Assembly: GCA_003526375.1 (NCBI GenBank)
Contig: DPDG01000105.1
Span: forward strand, 1 to 56,957
Direction: 5' to 3'
DNA length: 56,957 bases
From: Lentisphaeria bacterium
GTDB taxonomy: Bacteria > Verrucomicrobiota > Lentisphaeria > Victivallales > UBA1829
Below, one piece after another: positions 16,910-25,342 of the stretch. The notes below the pieces were generated by a model. The model had not been told where the DNA came from. It saw only the letters and a program-made list of their open reading frames with translations, and ran no database searches. A program made the position numbers and the translations under genes. Each line of letters starts with the position of its first letter. Positions within the stretch are counted from its first letter, which is position 1.

Positions 16910-17812
16910 ATGCTTCGTGCCAAGCCGAGAACCCTGAAGTTTCTGTGTGTCGGCGCCGTCTGTCTGCTGATTGCGTGTGTACTGTTCGGATTCCGGATTT
17001 TCCGTTGGGAACCTGAAAGCATCGAAGTGAATCATTACGATGTCCTGCTGAAAAACTGGCATGGAGAACACAGCGGTCTGCGTTTTGTGATTGTAAGCGA
17101 TATCCATCAGTTGGCTCTGCCGGAAGACATTGCGCGGCTGAAACGGATTGTCAGGCTTGTGAATGACGAGAACCCGGATGTGATTTTACTGCTTGGCGAT
17201 TTCATAGGGGAGCGTTTCAACTGGAAAAGGAAGAATGCGTCACCGGAAGCCATTGCGGCGGTTTTAAAAAAACTGAAATCTGCTTACGGCGTATTTGCCG
17301 TGCTCGGTAATCACGACTGGTGGCATGGCGGCGGTGCAGTGCGCAAGGCACTGGAGGATGCCGGAATCAAGGTGTTGGAAAATGAATCCGCGGAATTGTT
17401 GATTGACGGCAAAGTACTGAATCTGATCGGACTGCCGGACCGGATCACACGAAATCATGTATTGAATACGGGGCTTTTGCCGGATGCGGCGGTTCCGGCG
17501 ATTGTGCTTTCCCACGATCCTGATTATTTCGAGGAACTGAAACTGCCTTACGAGTTCATGCTTGCGGGACATACCCACGGCGGACAGATTCAGTTGCCTT
17601 GGATCGGGGCATTGATCGTGCCGTCGAAATACGGAACAAAATATGCTTCCGGCTTCTTTGAAGACGGTGGCAGAAAACTGTTTGTAACCCGTGGAACCGG
17701 TACTTCAATCATCAAAGCCCGGTTTCTCTGTCCGCCGGAAATTGCGGTGATTACCATCAGAAAAGACCCGGCGGAAAACAGCCGGCCCCCTGCCGTTCCC
17801 ACGGTATTATGA
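16910..17812 (+). CDS. Membrane-anchored metallophosphoesterase (YkuE-like)
   Basis: This 300-residue calcineurin-like phosphoesterase has one N-terminal membrane helix (about 8-27) that would place the enzyme outside the cytoplasmic membrane. Metal-binding motifs are in order: VSDIHQ, LLLGDF, LGNHDWW, LSHDPDYF and AGHTHGGQ. This pattern is that of the YkuE/LpxH-like group; YkuE-type enzymes have been tied to lipid or wall phosphates, but the substrate here is unknown. The start at 16910 is chosen for AAGGAG (16898-16903) six bases upstream. It lies directly behind a strong terminator yet no clear promoter was seen. Confidence 0.88.
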   Translation: MLRAKPRTLKFLCVGAVCLLIACVLFGFRIFRWEPESIEVNHYDVLLKNWHGEHSGLRFVIVSDIHQLALPEDIARLKRIVRLVNDENPDVILLLGDFIGERFNWKRKNASPEAIAAVLKKLKSAYGVFAVLGNHDWWHGGGAVRKALEDAGIKVLENESAELLIDGKVLNLIGLPDRITRNHVLNTGLLPDAAVPAIVLSHDPDYFEELKLPYEFMLAGHTHGGQIQLPWIGALIVPSKYGTKYASGFFEDGGRKLFVTRGTGTSIIKARFLCPPEIAVITIRKDPAENSRPPAVPTVL

Positions 17813-17826
17813 ACAGGCTGCTTTAT

Positions 17827-17852
17827 CATTGAAGATTTCAATGTTTATTTTT
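17827..17852 (+). terminator. Short intrinsic terminator between converging genes
   Basis: CATTGAA-GAT-TTCAATG forms a 7-bp stem with a 3-base loop, followed by TTTATTTTT. It serves the metallophosphoesterase gene and overlaps the end of the opposing DUF1805 gene. Confidence 0.55.
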
Positions 17853-18135
17853 CCATCAGAAGCAGAGCGTCGCGTCCGGTCATGGAGTCCGTGACTCCGC
17901 TTTCCGCTGCGGCTCTGCTGAATTGCCGTATGTTTGCCTGGAGCATATCCTCAAAACATTTTACACCTGTGACGATGGCGAAACGGTCGCCCAGCTGATC
18001 CGCGGGCGCAATTGAAAAATAACCGCATCCGAGATTTGCTTTCGCGCCCTGAACCAGCAGTATGGTTCCATGCTGCGTTTTCAGGCGGATTCCCCGAAAT
18101 TCAATGCCGTTGATATTGATTTGTTCCTGTTCCAT
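17845..18135 (-). CDS. DUF1805 domain protein (YunC-like)
   Basis: This 96-residue protein matches the small YunC/DUF1805 family in length and pattern: ININGIEFRGIRL at the start, LVQGAKANLGCGYF in the middle, and the C-terminal TDSMTGRDALLLM. The fold is known but no function is established to my knowledge. It lies 18 bases behind dut on the same strand and is probably co-transcribed with it. The ATG start fits the family. Confidence 0.75.
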   Translation of the reverse strand: MEQEQININGIEFRGIRLKTQHGTILLVQGAKANLGCGYFSIAPADQLGDRFAIVTGVKCFEDMLQANIRQFSRAAAESGVTDSMTGRDALLLMEK

Positions 18136-18153
18136 AATAGACGATCCTTCTTT

Positions 18154-18597
18154 TTATTTTCTGCCCGTGCTGCCGAATCCGCCTGCGCCGCGTCCCGTTT
18201 CGGAAAGGGTGTCCGCCGGAACCATTTCCACATCCGGGAGAGCCGCGATCACCATTTGCGAAATGCGGTCGCCGCGACGAATTTCAAAAGGGGTTTCGCC
18301 AAAATTGAACAGGATGGAGCAGACTTCGCCGCGGTAGCCCGCGTCAATGGTTCCCGGAGAGTTGAGGACGCCGATAGAGTGTTTGAGTGCGAGTCCGCTG
18401 CGCGGCCTGACCTGTGCCTCGTATCCGACAGGCAGTTCGATATGGAGTCCGGTCGGAATCAGAGTGACTTTTCCGGGTTGTGCCGTGATATCCACTCTGG
18501 AACGCAGATCATAAGCGGCGTCATCCTCATGTGCCTTTGCGGGGCGGAGATCGTCGCATCCTTCTTCCATAATGAATTTGACCGTAATCTTGCTCAT
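18154..18597 (-). CDS. dut: dUTP diphosphatase
   Basis: This 147-residue trimeric dUTPase hydrolyses dUTP to dUMP, keeping uracil out of DNA and feeding dTMP synthesis. The conserved motifs appear in order: AAYDLRS, PRSGLA, GTIDAGYRGE (with catalytic Asp and Tyr), RGDRISQMVI, and the flexible C-terminal GRGAGGFGSTGR arm. The start MSKITVKF is chosen because AAAGGGA precedes it; the frame runs open further upstream but that part does not resemble dUTPase. Confidence 0.95.
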   Translation of the reverse strand: MSKITVKFIMEEGCDDLRPAKAHEDDAAYDLRSRVDITAQPGKVTLIPTGLHIELPVGYEAQVRPRSGLALKHSIGVLNSPGTIDAGYRGEVCSILFNFGETPFEIRRGDRISQMVIAALPDVEMVPADTLSETGRGAGGFGSTGRK

Positions 18598-18735
18598 GCT
18601 GTTTCCCTTTCTTTTTTTATGCAGTAAGCTACAACGGTTTTGCCGGATTTCAAACACAAATCTAACGGGATGATGTTTGATTTTCATGAGAGTCTCTATT
18701 ATATTAGGGTATCATGAAAAGAGAGGTGCGATAGA

Positions 18736-19224
18736 ATGAAGAAAATGATTGTCCTGTTTTTCTCCGCCGCGGTTCTTGCGTTCCTTCTGAACGCCTGTAC
18801 AACTCCTGCCGCGGAGACCGCTTCCCATCCGGCAGGAATACGGGAGGATGAACTGAAGACCGCCGAATTGTTTGCGACTCAAATGCTGGACGGATTGTTC
18901 GGCGACAGTTATGAGAAATTCATAAAAGACCTGACGCCGGAAGGCAGGGCGAAAGTCACGGAGCCGGTTTTCAATACGATACGCAGCGAAGTCCTGAAAC
19001 GGATGGGAACCTATAAGTCAAGAGTTTATCTTGGATGTCTTGACCGGGGCATTTTCAATATTTATCTCTGGAAGGGCAGCTTTGAGCCTTCGGAGCAGGT
19101 TCTTGAAAGCCTGAAAATACAGAAAAAGAGTAAAAAAGACCTTCCGAAATTCGATGTCCTGATCCGTCTGGAAATGGGCAGGGTGGACGGAAAATGGAAA
19201 GTCTTCGGGTTTTATCTGCAATAG
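18736..19224 (+). CDS. Small lipoprotein of unknown function
   Basis: This 162-residue protein has a lipoprotein signal, MKKMIVLFFSAAVLAFLLNAC, with the lipidated Cys at 21. The mature part begins helical (DELKTAELFATQMLDGLFGDSYEKFIKDL) and ends in strands (GRVDGKWKVFGFYL), a layout like small NTF2-like or DUF-type envelope proteins. No family is recognised. It converges on the pseudopilin at 19232 with seven bases between stops. Confidence 0.7.
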   Translation: MKKMIVLFFSAAVLAFLLNACTTPAAETASHPAGIREDELKTAELFATQMLDGLFGDSYEKFIKDLTPEGRAKVTEPVFNTIRSEVLKRMGTYKSRVYLGCLDRGIFNIYLWKGSFEPSEQVLESLKIQKKSKKDLPKFDVLIRLEMGRVDGKWKVFGFYLQ

Positions 19225-19231
19225 TCTGGAA

Positions 19232-20266
19232 TCAGAACATGACTTTGTCAAGCTTCCAGTAATAATAGTAATCACTGGGTGTCCGCAGGGTATTTTCGAC
19301 ATGCTTCCAACTTGAAACGTGTCCGTCCGCCCAGAGAATCATATTGGAAACGCCGTGAACGGGAGCAACACCATAGTGTCCGCTGCTCATAAAACCGTAA
19401 TTTGCCGTATTCTCAAGTACGAGAACGGTTTCCGTCGGTTTTTTCACTTCGCTGAGTCTTGCTGGAGATTCCCGTTTAGGGGTTCCCAGGACGGTTTCAG
19501 CGCCGCTTCCCCACCCGATGCTCAAACGCTGATAACCGTATTTTACATGGGAATAGCGCCATACTGCGGGATCGGCGTCCAAGCCTTTGATATAACCGGC
19601 TTCCACCGGAGTCACTTTGCTGAGGATTTTGGCACATTCATAAATTTTATTATTCGGGAGATAACGCGATCTTCGACTGCTCATTTCATAGGTCCAGTTC
19701 CATAAACTCTGATAACTGGCACTGCCTTCATTTTCATAATAACAGGGAATATACCAGTCACTATAGTCTCCCAGATAGGAGGCATGGGCGAGTCCGATCT
19801 GTCTGAGGTTGCTGATGCAGTTGCTCTGATACGCGGAGTCGCGTGCCTTGCTCAATGCCGGCAGAAGCATCGCCGCCAATATGGCGATGATCGCAATCAC
19901 GATGAGGAGCTCTATGAGGGTGAAAATCCTTATTTTCACCCTCGAAGTAAGAACAGAGGAACATGGAACTCTGAAGTAAGAAGGAACGGGGAAACATTGG
20001 AACAATCGAACAATTGAACAATTCAGCAATTGAATGAAGAAAGAAGAAGTGAGGTCAGGGGACTGGCAACGTCCTGCCCTGCCTTGCTGCCGGAATGAGA
20101 TACCACTTTTACAACTTTTCCTCATGAGGAGCTCTGTGAGGGTGAAAATCCTTGTTTTCCCTCTGCGAAGCAAGAATCTCGAACAGGGGACTCTGAGGTA
20201 GGAAGCAGAAAAACATTTGGACAATGGAACATTTGAATGAGAAGGCAGGTGTATAAACTTTATCAT
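19232..20266 (-). CDS. Pseudopilin-like protein with duplicated leader
   Basis: This 344-residue protein has a functional prepilin signal RIFTLIELLIVIAIIAILAAMLL placed unusually deep (FT at 115-116). It is preceded by a second, broken copy of the leader, RIFTLTELLM (FT at 41-42), exactly 74 residues earlier. The rest is a typical pseudopilin: NCISNLRQIGLAHASYLGDYSDWY, and H-x9-DG as HGVSNMILWADGH near the end. The ATG at 20266 has AAAGGA upstream; a further ATG at 20125 (MRKSCKSG) lacks a ribosome site. It is the last gene of the leftward GntR operon, 29 bases after the GH42-like gene, so it is likely made with that enzyme. Its function is unknown. Confidence 0.82.
   Translation of the reverse strand: MIKFIHLPSHSNVPLSKCFSASYLRVPCSRFLLRRGKTRIFTLTELLMRKSCKSGISFRQQGRAGRCQSPDLTSSFFIQLLNCSIVRLFQCFPVPSYFRVPCSSVLTSRVKIRIFTLIELLIVIAIIAILAAMLLPALSKARDSAYQSNCISNLRQIGLAHASYLGDYSDWYIPCYYENEGSASYQSLWNWTYEMSSRRSRYLPNNKIYECAKILSKVTPVEAGYIKGLDADPAVWRYSHVKYGYQRLSIGWGSGAETVLGTPKRESPARLSEVKKPTETVLVLENTANYGFMSSGHYGVAPVHGVSNMILWADGHVSSWKHVENTLRTPSDYYYYWKLDKVMF
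19902..20241 (-). repeat. 222-bp tandem duplication of a pilin preleader
   Basis: A block beginning ATGAGGAGCTCT on the + strand occurs at 19902 and again, diverged, at 20124 (222 bases = 74 codons apart). Both copies end in an AT-rich run built from short units such as GAACAATTGAACAATTCAG. Only the copy nearest the mature protein keeps the hydrophobic pilin helix. Confidence 0.75.
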
Positions 20267-20295
20267 GGTAAAATCCTTTCCGTTTTTGAAAAAAT

Positions 20296-23031
20296 TCATT
20301 TCTTTTGGGATACTGCACGTTCATAGAGAACCGCACGGCTTTCACCGGGTTTGCAGTCAAGTCTGATTTCTCTGCCGCTTCCTGATTTTTCACCGGTTGC
20401 GGGGTCATAGAAGTTCATATCTTCTCTGAAGCGGATGACGATCGGATCGGCAAGACGGTGCCCCGCAGCGATTCCATTCCCGACATAGACTGCGTTTCCC
20501 GCTTCGGACGGCGGCAGGATTCCCGCTTCTTTCGCCGCATTGTTGATGAGTTGAGCCGAAACACCGGCTATCTGCGGAGTATAGATCAAAGTCCGCCCTT
20601 CAGAACGTTTTACAACAAGTCCCGGTTCGGAGGTCCCGAGCCAGCGTCCGAGCACGATTGCCGCGGCGTCCGTGATTTTTGCTCCGAAAGGATTCCGGAG
20701 CCATGCGACGTCATCCTTGCGGATGGTGACGCCAAGCGTTCCGAGACGCCCGGTACATCTTTCTGTCAGGGGGTCTTTCACCGTTTCATCGAAAGCGACG
20801 ACATTGTTGAACGGTTTCATGCTGTCCTGTATTTGAAGCCCGAATGCTTTCAGCACCGGTTCGGCTGACCGGAAAGGACCGCATACGCCCGCCGGACCGG
20901 CAATCATGACCACGGCGTCTTTCCTGTAAGCTTTTTCCAGGATCGCGTTCAGTTGTTCCCGTGTGATTGTCATGGGCGAGAAAAAGAGATACAGCTTGTA
21001 TTCCGGAAGTTCCGGGTTGAGGATGTCATCAAGCATGTAAATATCCGGAGTGAGCCCGCTCATGCGCAGGCTTTTCATCGCGGAGCCGCCGTTTGCGATG
21101 CCTTCGCCGTGAAGACGGTCACGTTCATCCATGAAGACGGCGAATTCAGTTCGAGGCACTTGATTGCGTTTTTGTTCCGCCCAGTCCGCCATGCGGTAGG
21201 TTTCCCTGATGATTTTCAGGGCTTCCGGATCATGGTACCAGCTTCCGAACATGTCATAGTAGTAAAAGCCGCTGCCGCCTGCCGCGAGAACGCTTCCCGC
21301 ATCTCGGATCACCTGCGAACGGAATTCCGCCGGACCGGAAGGATATGCGGTGTAATTCCAGCCGCCGACTTCCTGTGTCCGCCATGTCCGGTGATCCATT
21401 TCCTGCACATACAGGAGATTGTGCAGATTGGAGTCCGCGATTGTGTAATTGGCGGAACCCCCCGGCGCTCTTGCGAGCCTCGGCGGCGCATAATCCGTGA
21501 CCTGCGCCACGATATCGATTCCGCCTTTGGCGAGTTCCTCCGCCGCCAGACGGCTTGTCTGCCGCCAGACGGGACTGCTGTACCAGGTCTGGATGACACA
21601 GCGTCTTCCGAAAGATTCCTTCAGGACATTGCCGAACTTGCGGAGCATCCGTGCGGTGCTGACGGAAAGAAAGGTGCGGCAGTCCGTGATTTTGCGGTCG
21701 ATTCCGGGCTCTGTATCGAAATACGGTTTGCTCCGCCACTCTTTTCCGGTGAAGACCCGTGCGGTGTCCAGCGTGATTTCCGGGTCATTCCATGCTCTGC
21801 GCAGGGCTTCGTCCGTTCCGTATTTTTCTTTCAGCCATTTTCTGAGAGCGGCCTGGAATGACTCGGAGTAATCGGCATGCCCGGCTGTTTCGTCACCGTA
21901 TCTCCATTGCACATACTGCCCGTCGTGCCCTCCCGCAAGGCAGAATCCGATCACGATATTTCCGGCGGGACTCTGCTTCAGAAACTCCGCCATTGCCTTG
22001 AGCCCCTGAATCACATGCCGCTGATAGGCTTCCGAGGCATAAGTCCACGCCCACCGTTCCTGTTTTTTCTGATCGATGGAGCTGCCGAAGCCCTTGAATC
22101 CCGTATAACGGGCGATTCCGCGCTCTCCTTTTTCATTCAGACAGATATTTTCCGGGTGTGCCTCTAGCCATGCGTTGTCCGGGTCGCACTCGACGGTGAC
22201 AATTACTTTTGCATCCGGGTTGGCGGCATAGATTCTCAGAAGATTGTCTTCGAGACGTTTGAAGTCAAATTCTCCGTTTCCGGCATAAGCCTGTTTATCC
22301 CATTCCTTTCCCCAGTAAAGCGCCCCGCCGCCTCCGTGAGTGACGATGATATTGGCGCCGTTTTCGCACATCAGCCGGTAATCCGTTCCGCCTTTATAGG
22401 CTTTGTAGGCGTTTTTCTTTCCATTGATGTAAAGGACAGGGCGCCCCGCCTCCCGCGCGATCCAGCTTTCGGAGGTTTTCAGTTTCGCCATATCTTTCAG
22501 GGCGAACACACGTGGAGGCATCGGATCTTTTTCTCCGTAAATGCCCTTGAAAAGCGGTTTCGGCACATATTTCCCGAATGTCATCCTGCCGATCCTGACT
22601 TTGAGCGGATTGCCGCCGAGCTTCAGCTCCGGCTGAATGAAAGCGGTCCCTGTTCCGGCTTTGACGCGCAGCTTCAGTTTCTGCGGAAGATTTTCCGCGT
22701 AAACCTGCTGGAAGCGTGCCGGATCGGCGATACGCCCGATCTCCCGTCCGGAGGCATCGAGCGAGACTAATTGAAGCGACGCTGCCGCACCCGGAATCAG
22801 TTCTTCGCAGGAAAATTCCAATGCCGCTTCATATTCCTGTCCGGGACTTACCTTATATTTGGAGGCGCGCCATGTTGTGACTCCCGGCAGATTGAGCTTA
22901 GACAGGATGCCGTTTGAGGCATCGAAGCTGGAACGGCTTCCGTTTGTGTCGACGACGGGAGATTCCATGCAGAAAAGCGGTTCCGCCAGGCAGAGCCCCA
23001 TCAGCGAAAAAAATAGAAAACGATATTTCAT
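20296..23031 (-). CDS. Secreted GH42-like beta-galactosidase family protein
   Basis: This 911-residue protein has a signal peptide (MKYRFLFFSLMGLCLAEPLFC). An N-terminal beta-sandwich (about 25-160) precedes a TIM barrel of the GH-A clan. Typical GH42-type stretches are YSESFQAALRKWLKEKYGTDEALRRAWND, the candidate nucleophile segment NLLYVQEMDHRTW, and GGSGFYYYDMFGSWYHDPEAL; a trimerisation-like domain follows. The usual Asn-Glu acid/base pair is not obvious: the expected place reads IGFCLAGGHDGQY, so the enzyme may be divergent. It starts eight bases after the upstream gene stop, in one operon with a GntR regulator. Activity on a galactoside or similar glycoside is inferred from fold only. 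Confidence 0.75.
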   Translation of the reverse strand: MKYRFLFFSLMGLCLAEPLFCMESPVVDTNGSRSSFDASNGILSKLNLPGVTTWRASKYKVSPGQEYEAALEFSCEELIPGAAASLQLVSLDASGREIGRIADPARFQQVYAENLPQKLKLRVKAGTGTAFIQPELKLGGNPLKVRIGRMTFGKYVPKPLFKGIYGEKDPMPPRVFALKDMAKLKTSESWIAREAGRPVLYINGKKNAYKAYKGGTDYRLMCENGANIIVTHGGGGALYWGKEWDKQAYAGNGEFDFKRLEDNLLRIYAANPDAKVIVTVECDPDNAWLEAHPENICLNEKGERGIARYTGFKGFGSSIDQKKQERWAWTYASEAYQRHVIQGLKAMAEFLKQSPAGNIVIGFCLAGGHDGQYVQWRYGDETAGHADYSESFQAALRKWLKEKYGTDEALRRAWNDPEITLDTARVFTGKEWRSKPYFDTEPGIDRKITDCRTFLSVSTARMLRKFGNVLKESFGRRCVIQTWYSSPVWRQTSRLAAEELAKGGIDIVAQVTDYAPPRLARAPGGSANYTIADSNLHNLLYVQEMDHRTWRTQEVGGWNYTAYPSGPAEFRSQVIRDAGSVLAAGGSGFYYYDMFGSWYHDPEALKIIRETYRMADWAEQKRNQVPRTEFAVFMDERDRLHGEGIANGGSAMKSLRMSGLTPDIYMLDDILNPELPEYKLYLFFSPMTITREQLNAILEKAYRKDAVVMIAGPAGVCGPFRSAEPVLKAFGLQIQDSMKPFNNVVAFDETVKDPLTERCTGRLGTLGVTIRKDDVAWLRNPFGAKITDAAAIVLGRWLGTSEPGLVVKRSEGRTLIYTPQIAGVSAQLINNAAKEAGILPPSEAGNAVYVGNGIAAGHRLADPIVIRFREDMNFYDPATGEKSGSGREIRLDCKPGESRAVLYERAVSQKK

Positions 23032-23038
23032 GGCTGCC

Positions 23039-23821
23039 TCATTTGATTTCAATGAAAATATTTTTGAGTTCCGTGATCGCGCTCTCATTGTTGTGATTCA
23101 TCAGGAAATGCAGTTTTGCCTTTACTGCACCCGGCGCCCAGCGATTGTTGGAGTAGGAGGCCTTTTCAACGCCCTTGATTTCCCCTTTCAATGTCTGCCA
23201 GGAGTTGCCTGTGATACAGCCGCCCGCGGGGTACATGGTGCCGCCGTTTTCGTGCAGGCGCAGTTTTGTTCCGGCCGCCGCGGCGAACGGAAGCGCACGG
23301 GTTAGCCGGACTTCCCAGGCATCGCCTTTTTTCTCGATGTTTTTTACGGTGTTCCATGCCAGCGTATAGTTCGGAAGGTCGCTGCTGTCCTCCTTTGCAT
23401 GGAACGCCAGTACAAGGAGCCTGCCTTTCGGCCATTGTCCTGCATTTTTTGCGATAAGAAGCGTATCTCCGGCTTTGCATGGAGCCGCAAGTTCCGTGAA
23501 CGTTCCGGGGATTGTTTTGGTGTGAGAGACATAGATCAGGCGTCCTTTGGCGTCATATTGGCTGACCGTCGGCATGAAAGATGCCTTCTGCCCGTTTCCC
23601 GAACGTGCGGATGCCTGTAATGTGTAAGTCTTTGCAGGGTCGACGATGAAAAATTCTTTCATGGTGAAAGAACATTTTCCCGGAATGGAAAGAACGCCCT
23701 CTTTTTCCGTCACACCATACTGGCGTTCCCACGCATTGACGGAGTTCAGCTCGATTTTTTCGGCTCCGCACAGGACACCGGCGCCCAGAACAGCCAATAC
23801 TGCAAGATTTCTTCCGATCAT
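23039..23821 (-). CDS. Secreted protein, beta-sandwich/CBM-like
   Basis: This 260-residue protein has a signal peptide (MIGRNLAVLAVLGAGVLCGA). The mature part is rich in beta-strand patterns and aromatic residues, as in carbohydrate-binding modules (DPAKTYTLQASARSG, PNYTLAWNTVKNI, NGGTMYPAGG). The segment DPAKTYTLQ...GTFTE resembles CBM4/9-type domains. I do not recognise a catalytic motif. It lies between the GntR regulator (three bases) and the GH42-like gene (seven bases), so all three are one transcription unit; a glycan-binding partner of the enzyme is a fair guess. Confidence 0.65.
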   Translation of the reverse strand: MIGRNLAVLAVLGAGVLCGAEKIELNSVNAWERQYGVTEKEGVLSIPGKCSFTMKEFFIVDPAKTYTLQASARSGNGQKASFMPTVSQYDAKGRLIYVSHTKTIPGTFTELAAPCKAGDTLLIAKNAGQWPKGRLLVLAFHAKEDSSDLPNYTLAWNTVKNIEKKGDAWEVRLTRALPFAAAAGTKLRLHENGGTMYPAGGCITGNSWQTLKGEIKGVEKASYSNNRWAPGAVKAKLHFLMNHNNESAITELKNIFIEIK

Positions 23822-23824
23822 CTT

Positions 23825-24934
23825 TTACCTTTCTATTTTGCGGCAGCTGCCGCGTTCAATTAATTCCGGTTCAAATGAATAGACCCGTTTTTTAAGGTGC
23901 TTTCCGGCACTGCACATATCGCTCAGCAGTTCAAGCGCCTTGGCGATCATCGGACGCATGGGCTGGTCGAGTGTCGTCATCAGCGGATTGAAATGCGGAT
24001 TGCCGTCGATTCCGATGAAGGAGACGTCCTCCGGAATTTTCATGCCCGCTTCCAGAGCGCCGCTCCAGGCGCCGAATGCAAAAGTGATGCCGGAGGAAAG
24101 GATCGCCGTCGGGGGGGCGGACGAAGAACAGTATTGCAGTGCGACTTCTTTTCCCGCTTCATACCAGCGGCCGCGGAAGGGCAGGATTGCGGGTATCTTC
24201 TCTTTGAGTGGGTAATTCAGAAATTCCATGTTCCGCCGCTGAAGAGCCGGATTGTTGGGATTTTCAATGCTGATATACAGAATTCTGCGGTGTCCGAGCT
24301 GAAAAAGGTAATCCATGCCCCGGGTGATGATATTTTCCTTGACGGCGACATTATAGCGCCCCGCTTCCTTCAAATCTCTGCCGTGATGATTGATGAAGAC
24401 GATCGGGAGATGGTCAAACTGCCTGGAATAGAGCTGGGAGAGATAACTGTTGTCGCAGGACAGGACAAGCAGAGAATCACAGCGGTTCTTGTTCACTTCG
24501 TCGATCATGTTTTCAGGCGCGAAGTTGCAGCAGTTCAGCAAGACCGTTTCCCCTCCTCCGCTCCGCTGAAGTTCATCCGTGATAGTCACCAGCAACTGAA
24601 GAAAATAGACGTCATTGAAGTAATTCTGCGACTGAATGATGATTCCGAGCCGGCGCTGAGGTCTGTGGATGGAATTGACGAAAGTTCCCTTTCCCTGCCG
24701 CTGAGTAATCAGTTTCTGTTCGGAGAGGATCTGCAGGCTTTTCCGCAAAGTCAGATGGTTGATGCCCAGTTCTTTTGCAAATTCCGATTCGGAAGGCAGT
24801 TTACAGCCTTCTTTGAATTCACCGGACAGAATGCTCTGCCGCAAAGATTCCGCGATCTGCCGGTAAATCGGGATGGCGTCATTTTCCGTAAACCTGACTG
24901 TATCCCGGATATTTACTTTTCCAAGTAGACTCAT
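23825..24934 (-). CDS. GntR-type regulator with LacI-like sensor domain
   Basis: This 369-residue repressor or activator is of the AraR-like architecture: an N-terminal GntR winged helix (about 20-90, IYRQIAESLRQSILSGEFKEGCKLPSE...RQGKGTFV) joined to a periplasmic-binding-protein-type effector domain (about 95-360, LGIIIQSQNYF; VSFIGIDGNP; TTLDQPM). It should bind DNA as a dimer and respond to a sugar. AGGAG lies eight bases before the ATG. It heads an operon with a secreted protein, a GH42-like enzyme and a pseudopilin. A palindrome lies within its own near-consensus promoter, suggesting autoregulation. Confidence 0.88.
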   Translation of the reverse strand: MSLLGKVNIRDTVRFTENDAIPIYRQIAESLRQSILSGEFKEGCKLPSESEFAKELGINHLTLRKSLQILSEQKLITQRQGKGTFVNSIHRPQRRLGIIIQSQNYFNDVYFLQLLVTITDELQRSGGGETVLLNCCNFAPENMIDEVNKNRCDSLLVLSCDNSYLSQLYSRQFDHLPIVFINHHGRDLKEAGRYNVAVKENIITRGMDYLFQLGHRRILYISIENPNNPALQRRNMEFLNYPLKEKIPAILPFRGRWYEAGKEVALQYCSSSAPPTAILSSGITFAFGAWSGALEAGMKIPEDVSFIGIDGNPHFNPLMTTLDQPMRPMIAKALELLSDMCSAGKHLKKRVYSFEPELIERGSCRKIER

Positions 24935-24959
24935 GAAATTAACTCCTATGTATTGATAT

Positions 24960-24987
24960 ATTATAGTAATCTATAAGTTTTTGTCAA
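24960..24987 (-). promoter_or_regulatory. Consensus promoter of the GntR operon
   Basis: Read on the minus strand, TTGACA (24987-24982) and TATAAT (24965-24960) match the sigma-70 consensus in all twelve positions, with a 16-base spacer. The start codon is 26 bases from the -10 box. Confidence 0.8.
24962..24975. promoter_or_regulatory. Palindrome inside the GntR promoter, likely operator
   Basis: TATAG-TAAT-CTATA is a perfect 5-bp inverted repeat with a 4-base centre that spans the -10 box and spacer. Binding there would block RNA polymerase, so it is a good candidate for the site of the GntR regulator encoded just downstream. Confidence 0.5.
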
Positions 24988-25200
24988 GAGGGAAAACGGA
25001 AAAATATCATAAAATAGTGAGAAAATAAGCTGTACAGCGCGTTGTTCCACGAAATCAGACAAGCGTGTTTTCTATGGAAGAACCCAAAAAATTGAATGCA
25101 ATTTGTCTGCCCATACTTTTTCCCGGTGAAGATCGAAGACGGGGAAAAGGTCCTCCGGAATAAGGGAAAGTATATGATTCGACTGAATATTGCTGATGTT

Positions 25201-25215
25201 ACTAAATATTTTAGT
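25201..25215. promoter_or_regulatory. 15-bp palindrome upstream of the DUF4855 promoter
   Basis: ACTAAA-TAT-TTTAGT is a perfect 6-bp inverted repeat ending 38 bases before the -35 box at 25254. It could bind a regulator of the rightward operon; its AT-rich make-up makes chance occurrence possible. Confidence 0.3.
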
Positions 25216-25253
25216 TGAATTTATTATTTTTTATAAATATTTAGAAAGAGGTA

Positions 25254-25281
25254 TTGACTTTCAGCGATTTATCATTATAAT
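25254..25281 (+). promoter_or_regulatory. Promoter of the DUF4855-pilin-LacI-SSS operon
   Basis: TTGACT (25254-25259) and TATAAT (25276-25281) are separated by 16 bases. Transcription would start near 25288, giving a leader of about 55 bases before the ATG at 25343. Confidence 0.75.
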
Positions 25282-25342
25282 TAATAGCGGAAACTCATCG
25301 GATTGGATGAAAAAGATGAACGCAATTTTTCGGATCGGAATT

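Larger units (their letters stand above)
24935..25342. other. Divergent regulatory region between two carbohydrate operons
   Basis: This 408-base gap separates the leftward GntR operon from the rightward DUF4855 operon. It holds a strong promoter on each strand (24960-24987 leftward, 25254-25281 rightward), the palindrome inside the leftward promoter, and another palindrome at 25201-25215. The middle (about 25010-25190) shows nothing I can assign. Confidence 0.7.

Noticed and set aside
20109..20408. Alternative 99-codon minus-strand frame with FKCSIVQMFFCFLPQS
   Set aside because: It is the out-of-frame reading of the duplicated pilin preleader and crosses into the GH42-like gene; not a separate gene.
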